Shown here: piece after piece, positions 49,533 through 61,203 of the stretch | Layout of the letters: every line of letters begins with the position of its first letter | How positions within the stretch are numbered: the stretch's first letter is position 1 | From: NCEH01 sp002257205 | GTDB taxonomy: Bacteria > Pseudomonadota > Alphaproteobacteria > Rhizobiales > Xanthobacteraceae | Assembly: GCF_043195105.1 (NCBI RefSeq) | Contig: NZ_JBAFWO010000006.1 | Reading direction: 5' to 3' (one strand) | Length of the DNA stretch: 64,000 bases | Made by a program: the position numbers and the translations under genes | The notes under the pieces: generated by a model | Seen by the model: only the letters and a program-made list of their open reading frames with translations | Told to the model about the DNA's origin: nothing | Database searches by the model: none

Positions 49533-50367
49533 GGATTTGCCCCCCGTTTTGGTGAAGAGCGCACCCAGGCGCCAGCGCAGCGTGGGCCGCCTGCGGCTGG
49601 TCGCAGCCGGTGCGGGTGGGCGCACACACCTGCTGGAGCTGGAGGAACAGGGCGCCCTGCGCGGGCGCCTGCCGCGCAGCGATGGCGGCGACATGGAAGC
49701 CGTGATGGTCAACACCGCAGGTGGGGTCGCCTGCGGCGATACCTTCGCCATCGAGATTGAGGCGCGCGAGGCTGCGCGGCTGACCGTGTCCACCCCTGCC
49801 GCGGAGAAGGTTTACCGATCTGATGCCGATGAGGCGTCGATCCACGTGCGGCTTACCGCCGGGCATGGCGCTGCTCTCCATTGGTTGCCACAGGAAACAA
49901 TCCTGTTCGACCAGGCCCGCCTGGCCCGCCGCTACGAGGTGGACCTCGCGCCGGTAAGCCAGTTCCTCGCGTTCGAGGCGCTGGTTCTGGGGCGCGCGGC
50001 ACGGGGCGAAATCATGTCTGGCGGATCGCTCACGGATCAGTGGCGGGTGCGGCGCGGCGGTGGGCTGATCTATGCCGACGCGCTGCGGCTGTCGGGTCCC
50101 ATCGGCGCGCTTCTGGCCAAGCCGGCGATCGCCAACGGTCGTCATGCGCTGGCAACCCTGCTCTATGTCGCCCCCGACGCCGAGGCGCGGCTTGACCAGG
50201 CGCGCGCGGCACTGGAACCCTGCGCCAGCGAGTGCGGGGCGAGCGCGTGGAACGGGCTTCTTGTGGTGCGCTGGCTTGCCTCGGACATCGAGATGTTGCG
50301 GCGGGACGCCACCTCGTTTTTGATGAATTTCCGGGGCGCGCCCATGCCGCGCGTCTGGGCTTCCTGA
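49495..50367 (+). CDS. ureD: Urease accessory protein UreD
   Basis: Scaffold protein that binds apo-urease and helps UreF/UreG load nickel. The sequence contains VMVNTAGGVACGDTFAIEIE, RLTVSTPAAEKVYRS and GAALHWLPQETILFDQARL, all typical of UreD. The start is uncertain: the ATG cluster at 49495-49509 overlaps urtE, TTG 49537 directly follows GAGGA, and GTG 49552 would give a more typical N-terminus. It begins the urease series immediately after urtE and ends 11 bases before ureAB. Confidence 0.9.
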   Translation: MMGMMSAASWRSEDLPPVLVKSAPRRQRSVGRLRLVAAGAGGRTHLLELEEQGALRGRLPRSDGGDMEAVMVNTAGGVACGDTFAIEIEAREAARLTVSTPAAEKVYRSDADEASIHVRLTAGHGAALHWLPQETILFDQARLARRYEVDLAPVSQFLAFEALVLGRAARGEIMSGGSLTDQWRVRRGGGLIYADALRLSGPIGALLAKPAIANGRHALATLLYVAPDAEARLDQARAALEPCASECGASAWNGLLVVRWLASDIEMLRRDATSFLMNFRGAPMPRVWAS

Positions 50368-50378
50368 GGAGATCGGCC

Positions 50379-50999
50379 TTGCTGCTTACGCCGCGCGAAA
50401 AGGACAAGCTGCTCATCGCTATGGCGGCGGAAGTGGCACGCAAGCGCCTCGCCCGTGGGGTGAAGCTGAACTTCCCCGAGGCGGTGGCCCTGATCACCGA
50501 TTTCGTGGTGGAAGGCGCGCGGGACGGGCGCACGGTCGCCGACCTCATGTCCGCCGGCGCCCATGTGCTCACCACAAGGCAGGTCATGCCCGGCATTTCG
50601 GAAATGCTCCACGACATCCAGGTGGAGGCAACCTTTCCCGACGGCACCAAGCTCGTCACGGTGCATCACCCCATTCGAGGAGAGGCCTCCGACGACGTGC
50701 CGGGAGAGATCACCACCGTGCCCGGCCAGATCGTGTTCAACGAAGGCGCGGAACGGGTCACGCTCACGGTCGCCAATACCGGCGACCGGCCGATCCAGGT
50801 CGGCAGCCATTACCATTTCTTCGAAACAAACCCGGCGCTCGCCTTCGACCGCGACAAGGCGCGCGGCATGCGGCTGGATATCGCCGCCGGCACCGCCGTG
50901 CGCTTCGAGCCGGGCGCGACGCGGGAAATCACGCTGGTGCCCTTCGGCGGCAAGCGCGAGGTGTTCGGCTTCCGGGGCGCGGTCTCGGGAAAATTGTGA
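50379..50999 (+). CDS. ureA: Fused urease gamma/beta subunit
   Basis: A 206-residue single chain joining the gamma subunit (about 1-100, LLTPREKDKLLIAMAAEVAR, TRQVMPGISEMLHDIQVEAT) to the beta subunit (about 105-206, PGEITTVPGQIVFNEGAERV, VGSHYHFFETNPAL, VPFGGKREVFGF). Most proteobacteria encode these separately; fusion is known from Helicobacter and some others. The start is a TTG at 50379 with GAGGAG seven bases upstream; no ATG exists near the gamma N-terminus. Confidence 0.92.
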   Translation: MLLTPREKDKLLIAMAAEVARKRLARGVKLNFPEAVALITDFVVEGARDGRTVADLMSAGAHVLTTRQVMPGISEMLHDIQVEATFPDGTKLVTVHHPIRGEASDDVPGEITTVPGQIVFNEGAERVTLTVANTGDRPIQVGSHYHFFETNPALAFDRDKARGMRLDIAAGTAVRFEPGATREITLVPFGGKREVFGFRGAVSGKL

Positions 51000-51086
51000 G
51001 GCCCGCCACGTCCGCAGCAACGGCCTGAAAGGCCGGATCATTGCCTTCAATGAACCGTCGCCCTCGGTTCTGACCAGGATGAGCCC

Positions 51087-52805
<1,719 letters not shown>

Positions 52806-52814
52806 GGTTTTCCC

Positions 52815-53552
52815 ATGCTTCGTGCCACCGCCGTCGTTCGCCGTGCCGCCGTTCGCGAGGAAAAGGTGGTGGACACCATCATGCTCGATCATCAGGCGCG
52901 GCATCGCCGCCGCGTCGCCATGACCGGCGCCAAGGGCCTCGACTTCCTGCTGGACCTGGAGAAGGCGACCCTGCTGGACCATGGCGACGCGCTGAAGCTG
53001 GAAGACGGTTCCCTGGTGCGCATCGAGGCGGCGCCGGAGAAGCTGATCGAGGTGAAGACGGGAAGTCCGCTGCGGCTGATGAAAGTGGGCTGGCACCTGG
53101 GCAACCGCCATGTGCCGACCGAGATCACCGAGGACGCGCTCTATATCGCCTATGACCATGTGCTGGTGGAAATGGTGCGCGGCCTCGGCGCTAGCGCCGC
53201 CCCGGTGCTACGGCCCTTCCGCCCCGAGCGCGGCGCCTATGAGGCGGCGGAGGCCCACGGGCACGCCCACGATCACGGGCACGCGCATGATCATGGGCAT
53301 GACCATCACGACCATGCCGCGCATGGCCATTCCCATGCAGAGGCCCATTCCCACGCGGAGAGGCATTCCCATGCGGAGGCGGGCGCTCCTGCGGCGGACC
53401 ATGCCTGCGGATGCGGCCACGATCACCATCACGATCATGACCACGCCCATGCTTCCGCCCAGGCGCACGTTCATGGCCCGGATTGCGGACACGACCATTC
53501 CGACGCCCATGATCACGCCCACGGCGGGGAAACCTCTCACCGCCATGGCTGA
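52815..53552 (+). CDS. ureE: Urease accessory protein UreE with long His-rich tail
   Basis: Nickel metallochaperone, 245 residues. The N-terminal domain (about 1-70) and the metal-binding domain (about 75-145, LMKVGWHLGNRHVPTEI and YIAYDHVLVEMVRGLG) are followed by an exceptionally His/Asp-rich tail of about 95 residues (HGHAHDHGHAHDHGHDHHDH and similar), which can bind many Ni ions. It may serve as a nickel store. The ureF start overlaps the last eight bases. Confidence 0.95.
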   Translation: MLRATAVVRRAAVREEKVVDTIMLDHQARHRRRVAMTGAKGLDFLLDLEKATLLDHGDALKLEDGSLVRIEAAPEKLIEVKTGSPLRLMKVGWHLGNRHVPTEITEDALYIAYDHVLVEMVRGLGASAAPVLRPFRPERGAYEAAEAHGHAHDHGHAHDHGHDHHDHAAHGHSHAEAHSHAERHSHAEAGAPAADHACGCGHDHHHDHDHAHASAQAHVHGPDCGHDHSDAHDHAHGGETSHRHG

Positions 53553-54248
53553 TCCTGACACCGGGTCGGCGACCGGCCCGGTCGATATCCTGCCGCTGCT
53601 CACCTGGCTGTCGCCCGCCTTTCCCGTCGGCGCTTATGCTTATTCCCATGCCTTGGAATGGGCGGTGGAGGCAGGCGACATCCGCACCGAAGCGGACCTC
53701 GCGGGCTGGCTGGAAACCCTGCTCTTGTATGGCCTCGGCCGCAATGACGGCATCCTGTTCGCGCAGGCCCTGGCGGCGACCGACGAGGGGGACAGCGCGC
53801 GGCTGGCCGAGGTCAATGTGCTGGCAGTCGCGCTCGCGCCCTCGGCAGAATTGCGGCTGGAGACCTGCCAGCAAGGGCGGAGCTTTCTGGATGCCGTGTG
53901 CGCCGCCTGGCCCGTGCCGGCGCTGTTGGCGCAAGCTGCCGTGCTCGAGGGCGAAGTCGCCTATCCCGTCGCAGTGGGCCTCGCCGCCGCCGCCCATGGC
54001 GTGCCCGCCGCACCGGCGCTTGAGGCTTTCCTTTTGGCGATGATGCAGAATCTGGTGTCCGCCGCGATCCGCCTCGCGCCCATCGGCCAGACGGCGGGCA
54101 CGCGGGTGGTGGCCGCCTTGGCCCCGAAGGTGCGGGCACTCGCTGCAGACATCCGCACGCTCACCCTGGACGACCTCGGCAGCGCCACCTTCCGCGCCGA
54201 TCTTGGCTCATTTCGACACGAAACCCAATATACAAGGCTGTTCCGCTC

Positions 54249-54252
<4 letters not shown>
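53545..54252 (+). CDS. ureF: Urease accessory protein UreF
   Basis: UreF forms the UreD-UreF-UreG activation complex and gates GTP-dependent nickel insertion. The 235-residue helical protein has LTWLSPAFPVGAYAYSHALE and AAIRLAPIGQTAGTRVVAAL. ATG 53545 overlaps the ureE stop; the frame upstream is a His-codon shadow of ureE. The ureG start overlaps its stop by four bases. Confidence 0.93.
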
Positions 54253-54875
<623 letters not shown>

Positions 54876-54889
54876 GGCGTGCCGCCGGC

Positions 54890-55894
54890 TCAATGGTAGC
54901 CTTCGCCTTCGCGCACCTTGCCGCGGAACAGCCAGTAGACGAATACGATGTAGCCGAGCACCACCGGCAGCAGGAAGATGACGCCGAACAGCATCAGGAT
55001 CTGGCTCGGCGCGGCGGCAGCCGTCTGCCACACCGTGAGGCTGGGCGGCACCAGATAGGGGAAGGTGGAAATGCCGAGCCCCAGAAAACCCAGCACGAAC
55101 AAGGCGATGCAGCCGAAGAAGGGGGCGTATTCCGCGGTCCCCTTCAGGCCCCGCCAGACCAGATAGGCTACCGCCGCCGTCACCACCGGCACCGGGGCGA
55201 GATAGAAGATGTTGGGCGTGACGAACCAGCGCTGGGCGATGCGATCGAAGGCCAGAGGGGTCCACAGGCTGACGACGGCCATGAAGCCGAGCACCACCGG
55301 AAGCAGCAATAGCGCGGTCTTGCGGGCCTGGATGGCGACGGCGCCGTCGGTCTTCATGATGAGCCAGGTGCTGCCGAGCAGCGCGTAGCCGCCGACCACA
55401 CTGATTCCACATAGGAAAGCGAACGGCGTCGCCCAATCGAACGCGCCGCCGGCGAACTGGCCGTTTTGGACATCAATGCCTTGAATCAGGCCGCCCAGAA
55501 CCACGCCCTGGCAGAAGGCGGCGAGGGTGGAGCCGCCTGAAAAGGCGAGGTTCCACCAGCGGCGGCTGGAGAGCGCCACCCAGCGAAATTCGAAGGCGAC
55601 CCCGCGAAATACCAAGGCCAGCAGCATGATGATGATGGGTAAGTAAAGCGCCGGCATCACCACCGCGTAGGCTTTGGGGAAGGCGACCCAAAGGCCGCCG
55701 CCGCCCAGAACCAGCCAGGTTTCGTTGCCGTCCCAAAACGGGGCGACCGTATTCATCATCTGGTCACGCGCGCGCTCTTGCTTCGCGAACGGGAACAAGA
55801 TGCCGATGCCGAGATCGAAACCATCAAGCACCACATACATAACCACCGCCACCGCGATGATGAGCGACCAGATGACGGGGAGATACCATTCCAT
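54890..55894 (-). CDS. cioB: Cytochrome bd-type ubiquinol oxidase subunit II
   Basis: A 334-residue inner-membrane subunit with about eight helices. MYVVLDGFDLGIGILFPF and FWDGNETWLVLGGGGLWVAF are the family signatures. It stabilises the heme centres of subunit I. It begins 12 bases after the cioA stop and is co-transcribed with it. No CydX-type small subunit was found after it; the convergent ureG follows directly. Confidence 0.93.
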   Translation of the reverse strand: MEWYLPVIWSLIIAVAVVMYVVLDGFDLGIGILFPFAKQERARDQMMNTVAPFWDGNETWLVLGGGGLWVAFPKAYAVVMPALYLPIIIMLLALVFRGVAFEFRWVALSSRRWWNLAFSGGSTLAAFCQGVVLGGLIQGIDVQNGQFAGGAFDWATPFAFLCGISVVGGYALLGSTWLIMKTDGAVAIQARKTALLLLPVVLGFMAVVSLWTPLAFDRIAQRWFVTPNIFYLAPVPVVTAAVAYLVWRGLKGTAEYAPFFGCIALFVLGFLGLGISTFPYLVPPSLTVWQTAAAAPSQILMLFGVIFLLPVVLGYIVFVYWLFRGKVREGEGYH

Positions 55895-55906
55895 GGCCCA
55901 TTCTCC

Positions 55907-57307
55907 TCACGAACCGGATGCGATGGCTTCGCGGCCGGCTTCATGCGCGGCGGCGATGGGGCGGCTTGGCGTATCATTGCCCGAGGGCGCGATGGCGGAT
56001 CCGCCGGGCCCCTTCACGATCAGGCGGTTGATGTAATAAATACCCATCGAGAAGATGATGCCATAGACGACAACGAACAGGACCAAGGTGAAGGCGACGG
56101 CGCCAGCGCTCACCGGAGAGATGGCATCCGCGGTCCGCAGGATATTGTAGGCAACCCAAGGCTGGCGACCCTGCTCTGTCACGATCCAGCCCGACAAAAT
56201 TGCCATAAATCCCAGCGGCCAGGCAAGATGAGCCGGGTAGAGATACCAGCGGCTTTCATAAAGCTTGCGCCTGTAGAGCAGGAAAGCGCCCACCCAGCCG
56301 AACAGGATCATCACGACGCCAATGCCCACCATGGCGCGGAAACCGAAGAATGGACCGATGACCGGGGGGCGGTCATTGGGTGCAAAATCCTTCAGGCCAG
56401 GGAAAAGGCCATCCAGGGAATGGGTGATCATTAAGGAAGCGCCGCGCGGGATCGAGATTTCGAACAGGTTTTTTTCCGCCTTTTCATCCGGCCACGCGAA
56501 CAGAACCAGCGGCGCGGGCTTTGATCCGTCCCAATGTGCTTCGATGGCAGCGATCTTGGCCGGCTGATACTTGGCGGTATTGAGCCCATGGGAGTCACCC
56601 ACATAGGCTTGGATTGGCGCGACGATGGCCAGCATGCCGATGGCCATCTGCATCATCACGCGGGCTTCTTCGGTGAACTTGCCCGCCAGTAGATAGCGCG
56701 CGCCCACCGCCAGCACCACCAGCGAGGTGGTAAGATAAGCCGCAAGCAGCATGTGCGGCAGGCGGTGGAGGAAGCTGGGGTTGAAGATAATCTCTATCCA
56801 ATCAAGGGGATAGGCTAGGCCGTCGCGCATCTCATAGCCGGTCGGCGTCTGCATCCAGGAATTGGCGGAGAGGATCCAGAAAGCCGACATGGCGGTGCCG
56901 ACCGCCACCATCACGCACGCCAGCGCATGTAGCCAGCGGGGCACGCGGTTCCAGCCGAACAGCATCACGCCCAGGAAGGTGGCTTCCAGGAAGAAAGCGG
57001 TCAGTACTTCGAAGCCGATCAGGGGGCCGATGACGCTGCCCGTGACTTCCGAGAAGCGGCTCCAATTGGTGCCGAACTGGTAGGATAAGACGATGCCGGA
57101 CACCACGCCCATGGCGAAGCTCACCGCGAAGATCTTGGTCCAGAAACGGGACAGGCGATGGAAGACGTCGCGGTCCGTCTTGATCCACAAGAGTTCGAGT
57201 GTCGCAATAAAAGCCGACAATCCGATGGTGAAGCTTGGAAAAATAATGTGGAAGGAGACGGTAAAGGCGAATTGAATGCGCGCCAGAACGACCGGATCGA
57301 GATCCAT
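55907..57307 (-). CDS. cioA: Cytochrome bd-type (cyanide-insensitive) ubiquinol oxidase subunit I
   Basis: Catalytic subunit of the bd quinol oxidase, 466 residues with about nine helices. RIQFAFTVSFHIIFPSFTIG carries the heme b595/d ligand His, and GRQPWVAYNILRTADAISP lies in the quinol-binding region. The Q loop is short compared with E. coli CydA, typical of the CioA/cyanide-insensitive branch. AAGGGGGAAG precedes ATG 57307. It allows respiration under low oxygen or when heme-copper oxidases are inhibited. Confidence 0.93.
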   Translation of the reverse strand: MDLDPVVLARIQFAFTVSFHIIFPSFTIGLSAFIATLELLWIKTDRDVFHRLSRFWTKIFAVSFAMGVVSGIVLSYQFGTNWSRFSEVTGSVIGPLIGFEVLTAFFLEATFLGVMLFGWNRVPRWLHALACVMVAVGTAMSAFWILSANSWMQTPTGYEMRDGLAYPLDWIEIIFNPSFLHRLPHMLLAAYLTTSLVVLAVGARYLLAGKFTEEARVMMQMAIGMLAIVAPIQAYVGDSHGLNTAKYQPAKIAAIEAHWDGSKPAPLVLFAWPDEKAEKNLFEISIPRGASLMITHSLDGLFPGLKDFAPNDRPPVIGPFFGFRAMVGIGVVMILFGWVGAFLLYRRKLYESRWYLYPAHLAWPLGFMAILSGWIVTEQGRQPWVAYNILRTADAISPVSAGAVAFTLVLFVVVYGIIFSMGIYYINRLIVKGPGGSAIAPSGNDTPSRPIAAAHEAGREAIASGS

Positions 57308-57497
57308 TGCTTCTTCCCCCTTCGGCGGAAGAGGCGGGTCCACTATCCCCGCCCGGATTGGGTTGAACTTGGCCTGTGCACCCTTAAGGTAAACGACTTC
57401 ACGGCCGGGCTCCAGCGACAATGACGCGTGCAGGTTCGCCGAGAGGTCCTTCGTCGGCGCAGCGAAATATCTGGCCCCGAGAAGAAAAACCCATATT

Positions 57498-57896
57498 TCA
57501 AAAGGTATTAGCGGGCGGCCCGGGAAGCTGGCAAGGCTCGCGCAAAAGCCCGCATATGGCGGCGATCATGCCCGCCTCCAGGTAGGGCTTGAGCAGGACC
57601 GGGGCCGCGCGCAGATGCGGCGGCAGGTGCGGATCCTGCCCGTAACCACTGCAAAACAAAAAGGGAATTCCCCGGCCGTAAAGGATTTCCGCAGCCGGCA
57701 GCACGTCTTCTCCGCCCAGGTTTCGATCCAGGATGGCGGCGTCGAGGGGCAGGGTGCGGGCCGCTTTCAGGGTCTCCGACAGGGTGCTCATGGGCCCCAG
57801 GACGGTACAATTTTGCCGCACCAGCGCCTCTTCCAGAAGCAGCCCCACCAGCATCTCATCCTCGGCCACAAGGATGCGCTTGCCCGACAAATTCAT
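57498..57896 (-). CDS. Receiver-only response regulator
   Basis: A 132-residue single-domain response regulator. KRILVAEDEMLVGLLLEEAL supplies the acidic pocket, AAILDRNLGGEDV the phospho-acceptor Asp (about residue 57), and PVLLKPYLEAGMI the conserved Lys. No output domain follows, so it probably acts by protein-protein contact or as a phosphate sink. No kinase is adjacent. Similar proteins are abundant in Hyphomicrobiales, often as blue-light or stress kinase partners. Confidence 0.88.
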   Translation of the reverse strand: MNLSGKRILVAEDEMLVGLLLEEALVRQNCTVLGPMSTLSETLKAARTLPLDAAILDRNLGGEDVLPAAEILYGRGIPFLFCSGYGQDPHLPPHLRAAPVLLKPYLEAGMIAAICGLLREPCQLPGPPANTF

Positions 57897-58026
57897 GTTT
57901 AAAGCCGCTCCTCAGCACATCTCCGCTGCGCTGAACCGCAAATTCGGCGAAACGTTCCACGCCGAAATGAAAATGCGCGTCGCCCGGCCCGGCAGCGCGC
58001 ATATCAACATTCAAAATACGTAAAAT

Positions 58027-58047
58027 GACCCGCGCGAATCGCGGGTC
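58027..58047 (-). terminator. Intrinsic terminator of efp
   Basis: On the minus strand GACCCGCG-attcg-CGCGGGTC is followed by ATTTTACGTATTTTG. It lies about 45 bases after the efp stop and precedes the receiver-only regulator. Confidence 0.75.
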
Positions 58048-58090
58048 GGAAAGGCACCGCCTCGCGGACGATCCGCCCGCCGGGGAGGGG

Positions 58091-58660
58091 TCAGTCCTTG
58101 GCGCGTTCCACATAAGAGGCGTCGGCGGTCATCACCACCACGCGGGTGCCGGTGGCGACGTGGGGCGGCACCATGGTGCGCACGCCGTTGGAGAGCATCG
58201 CCGGCTTATAGGAGGAGGAGGCGGTCTGCCCCTTCACGGTCGGCTCGGTGTCGACGATCTCCAGGGTCACGCGCTGGGGCAGCTCGATGGCGATGGGGAT
58301 GTTGTTGTAGATGGAGATCATGCACTCCATGCCTTCCTGGAGATACACCGCCATGTCGCCCAGCACGTCCTTGGGCACGGCCACCTGGTCGTAATTCTCC
58401 GGGTTCATGAAGGTGTAGCCGTCGCTGTCCTGGTAGAGATAGGTGTGCGGACGATCTTCCACATAGGCGCGCTCCACCTGCTCGGTGGTGCGATAGCGCT
58501 CGGAGATCTTCACGCCGTCGGAAATGCGTCGCATGTCCATCTGGGTGACCGGCGTTCCCTTGCCGGGGTGGATGTTCTCGGCGCTCAGGATGACGTAGAG
58601 CTTGTCGTCGATTTCGACCACATTGCCTTTGCGCAGAGAGCTGGCGATGACCTTGACCAC
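58091..58660 (-). CDS. efp: Translation elongation factor P
   Basis: EF-P rescues ribosomes stalled at polyproline stretches. The 189-residue protein has the three beta-barrel domains; the modifiable lysine lies in the loop ENIHPGKGTP, and NIPIAIELPQRVTLEIVDTE and ATGTRVVVMTADASYVERAK complete domains II and III. GTG 58660 with GAGGAAG upstream is the start (VVKVIASSLRKGN); no ATG fits. It is divergent from epmA, which beta-lysylates this lysine in species with that pathway. Confidence 0.95.
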   Translation of the reverse strand: MVKVIASSLRKGNVVEIDDKLYVILSAENIHPGKGTPVTQMDMRRISDGVKISERYRTTEQVERAYVEDRPHTYLYQDSDGYTFMNPENYDQVAVPKDVLGDMAVYLQEGMECMISIYNNIPIAIELPQRVTLEIVDTEPTVKGQTASSSYKPAMLSNGVRTMVPPHVATGTRVVVMTADASYVERAKD

Positions 58661-58744
58661 GGTATGTCTTCCTCGAACGGCTTGGGGCGCCCGGGCGCCC
58701 TTGATCGGGCCGCAACATAGCGATCTTCTCGCTTTTCGCCACCC

Positions 58745-59848
58745 TTGCCGGCTGCTTTTGTGCGCCGACGCAAGTGTTTTTCCGCGCGGCCCACAGCTTT
58801 GAGCGCCCCATCCTCCCCCTGGTGGAGCCCGGATCGCCACCAGGATCGGCGCCCCTTCCTCGCCGCCCGTGGCCGCATCATCAAGGCGATCCGCGCCCAT
58901 TTCGAGGCCCAAGGCTTCACGGAGGTGGAGACCCCCATCCTCCAGATTTCGCCCGGCAACGAGGCGCATCTGCACGCGTTTTCAACCACTTGGCGCGCGC
59001 CGGATGGGGCGCTCACGCCGCTTTATCTGCGCACCTCGCCCGAGTTCACCGCCAAGAAGCTGCTGGCGGCGGGGGAGACGCGCATCTTCGAGCTCGCCCG
59101 CGTGTTTCGCGATCGCGAGCGGGGCGCCACGCACCATCCCGAATTCACCATGCTGGAATGGTATCGGGCGGGGGAACCCTATGAAACCCTGATGGAAGAT
59201 TGCGCCGCGCTCCTGGCGCTGGCGGCGCGGGCGGGGGGCGTGGCGCGCTTTTCCTGGCGCGGACAGGAGTGCGACCCGTTCGCCCCGCCCGAGCGGCTCA
59301 CTTTGGTTGAGGCGTTCGCCCGCCATGCCGGCATCGATCTTTCCCCGCTCCTGGCACAGCCGGGGGAGGAGCCGCAGGCGGCCCCTTTGGCGCAGGCGGC
59401 GCGCGCGGCCGGGGTGCGGGTGGCGGAGGACGACACCTGGGCGGATATCTTCTCCAAGGTGCTGGTGGAGCGCATCGAGCCCCATCTCGGCCGGGGGCGG
59501 GCGACGCTTTTGTGCGACTATCCCACCAGCGAGGCGGCGCTGGCCCGGCCCAAGCCCGCCGACCCGCGTGTCGCCGAGCGGTTCGAGCTTTATGCCTGCG
59601 GGGTGGAACTGGCCAATGCCTTCGGCGAGCTGACCGACCCGCACGAGCAGCGCCGCCGCTTCGAAGTGGAGATGGCGGAAAAGGCCCGCCTCTATGGCGA
59701 GCGCTATCCCCTGGACGAAGGCTTTCTGGCCGCCCTCGCCCTCATGCCCCCCGCCAGCGGCTGCGCCCTGGGGCTGGACCGGCTGGCGATGCTGGCGAGC
59801 GGCGCGCGCAGCGTGGACGATGTGCTGTGGGCGCCGGTGGAGGTGTGA
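58745..59848 (+). CDS. epmA: EF-P--(R)-beta-lysine ligase EpmA (PoxA/GenX)
   Basis: A class II lysyl-tRNA synthetase paralog lacking the anticodon-binding domain, which attaches lysine to EF-P. Motif 1 is FTEVETPILQISPGNEAHL, motif 2 VFRDRERGATHHPEFTMLEW, motif 3 SGCALGLDRLAML. The start is uncertain: ATG 58745 adds an Arg-rich 20-residue N-terminus, while TTG 58799 would begin just before SPWWSPDRHQDRRPF, the usual N-terminal motif. The partner gene epmB is not in the window. Confidence 0.92.
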   Translation: MPAAFVRRRKCFSARPTALSAPSSPWWSPDRHQDRRPFLAARGRIIKAIRAHFEAQGFTEVETPILQISPGNEAHLHAFSTTWRAPDGALTPLYLRTSPEFTAKKLLAAGETRIFELARVFRDRERGATHHPEFTMLEWYRAGEPYETLMEDCAALLALAARAGGVARFSWRGQECDPFAPPERLTLVEAFARHAGIDLSPLLAQPGEEPQAAPLAQAARAAGVRVAEDDTWADIFSKVLVERIEPHLGRGRATLLCDYPTSEAALARPKPADPRVAERFELYACGVELANAFGELTDPHEQRRRFEVEMAEKARLYGERYPLDEGFLAALALMPPASGCALGLDRLAMLASGARSVDDVLWAPVEV

Positions 59849-60282
59849 GGGGGGAGGGCGGGAGCGGCCGTTCGCGGACTATTTCCGAAGTTCAATTTAT
59901 GGAGTGAGAGCGGACCATCGCTTGAGACTGTTCTTGCGAACGTCGAATCCTCGTCACCAATTTGGGGTATCCTACCAGTTAAGCTTCGGATCTCGAATCC
60001 TTAGAGATGACCAGAAGGCGAGGGGCGCACGATAAGACTTCTTATCGCCCTTGCGGCGACGCCATTCGCAGTGGACGACAACCTCTGCGGAAACTGAGGC
60101 GAAAGCTGTTGGCTCGTCTTAAGGGTCCGGCTATAGGGGAGAGAAGACGAGGACCTTCTAGATTCCTCGCGTTAGCGATAAGGTATGGCATGTGCTTTTG
60201 GCTACTCCCCTTTACAGACACTACGCGTTGATGTTTTCTAATACCACCTAGCCTAATTATTATATTCCAATGGGGGCTCTCG
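59849..60282. other. Non-coding AT-richer border of an islet
   Basis: After the epmA stop the composition shifts from GC-rich to mixed and then AT-rich. Short open frames occur (one of 74 codons at 60007-60231) but are Arg-rich, lack a ribosome binding site and resemble nothing known. No RNA gene, integrase or insertion-sequence end was seen. Confidence 0.5.
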
Positions 60283-61203
60283 ATGCGATATGCGACTATA
60301 TTGGCGGCTATTATTGCATTTATTTCTTCAGAGGCGTTCGCAGAGGCGCAATCGAGTAAATATAAATTGCCAGATAACTATATTAAAATTCCAGAAAACG
60401 ATATTCAGAACAAATTTCAAATACAAATTTCCAGGTCAGTCGATTTTAATTCATTATATCTGGGGATGACTAAAGAAAATTTGATTGATAAATTCAAAAA
60501 TTGCGTAAATCCAAATACAGGTGTTTTTGTGAAATATTATTTATCTAATATTGGATTTTACGTGTCTGAGTCAAATAAAATATTAGATGGATTTCAATTC
60601 AGATTAGACGGAATTGTATTATATCGTCCGGGAGATAATACTATTTATAAAGAATTTTCTGGCTCGATCCATGCTGCGTGTAAGGGAGACCCTGAAGAAA
60701 ATTTATCCATGGTATTTACCCCGCCGTGGCCAAAATCGCGGCTTGCATCACTTCAGAGGAAAATGAAATTCCTCCCGGAAACTGCGCCAACATTAGAAAT
60801 GCTATCAACGCAGATAAAAACAAAATATGGGACACCGTCAGTCGAAATAAGTAACACGGATACACATGTTATATCTTTCTATTGGAAAGACGCGAAATTG
60901 GTTCCTCCATCTTTAACTCCGCCTATGGAATGTGAGACAAAGCGAATTGTGTCCAATGACGATTTCTTTGCGGCGACACGACAGTCGCTGGACCAAGAAT
61001 GTGATCAGCTTATCATATTTGAAATCAAGGAAGAAAAGGGCGGTGGTAGGGTTGAGTCAATGAATACAACGGCTATTGATTATCAAATCATTGAAAAAAT
61101 TACTTCGCAACGTGAAAATATAAAGTATAGCGCGCAATGGATGTTCGATGGTGCATTGCGAGATATTCAGTCGCGTCAGCAGCCAACCCTTCCGAAGCTG
61201 TGA
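60283..61203 (+). CDS. Exported protein of unknown function on AT-rich DNA
   Basis: A 306-residue protein with a signal peptide (about 1-21, ISSEAFAEA). The mature part has LGMTKENLIDKFKNCV and LEMLSTQIKTKYGTPSVEIS, resembling repeated GMT/YGTP-type modules of SmpA/OmlA-like exported proteins, and four widely spaced cysteines that could form disulfides. Codon use is strikingly AT-rich: 60361-60420 has only 14 G/C of 60 bases, against well over 60% in neighbouring genes. The gene was almost certainly acquired horizontally. Family not recognised. Confidence 0.7.
   Translation: MRYATILAAIIAFISSEAFAEAQSSKYKLPDNYIKIPENDIQNKFQIQISRSVDFNSLYLGMTKENLIDKFKNCVNPNTGVFVKYYLSNIGFYVSESNKILDGFQFRLDGIVLYRPGDNTIYKEFSGSIHAACKGDPEENLSMVFTPPWPKSRLASLQRKMKFLPETAPTLEMLSTQIKTKYGTPSVEISNTDTHVISFYWKDAKLVPPSLTPPMECETKRIVSNDDFFAATRQSLDQECDQLIIFEIKEEKGGGRVESMNTTAIDYQIIEKITSQRENIKYSAQWMFDGALRDIQSRQQPTLPKL

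Noticed and set aside
53260..53549. Repeat-rich stretch in ureE as a possible CRISPR or tandem array
   Set aside because: The repeats are His/Asp codons in frame with no spacer structure; no CRISPR array exists in the window.
60007..60231. 74-codon open frame in the islet border
   Set aside because: No ribosome binding site, Arg-rich composition and no signal or known motif; not enough to call a gene.
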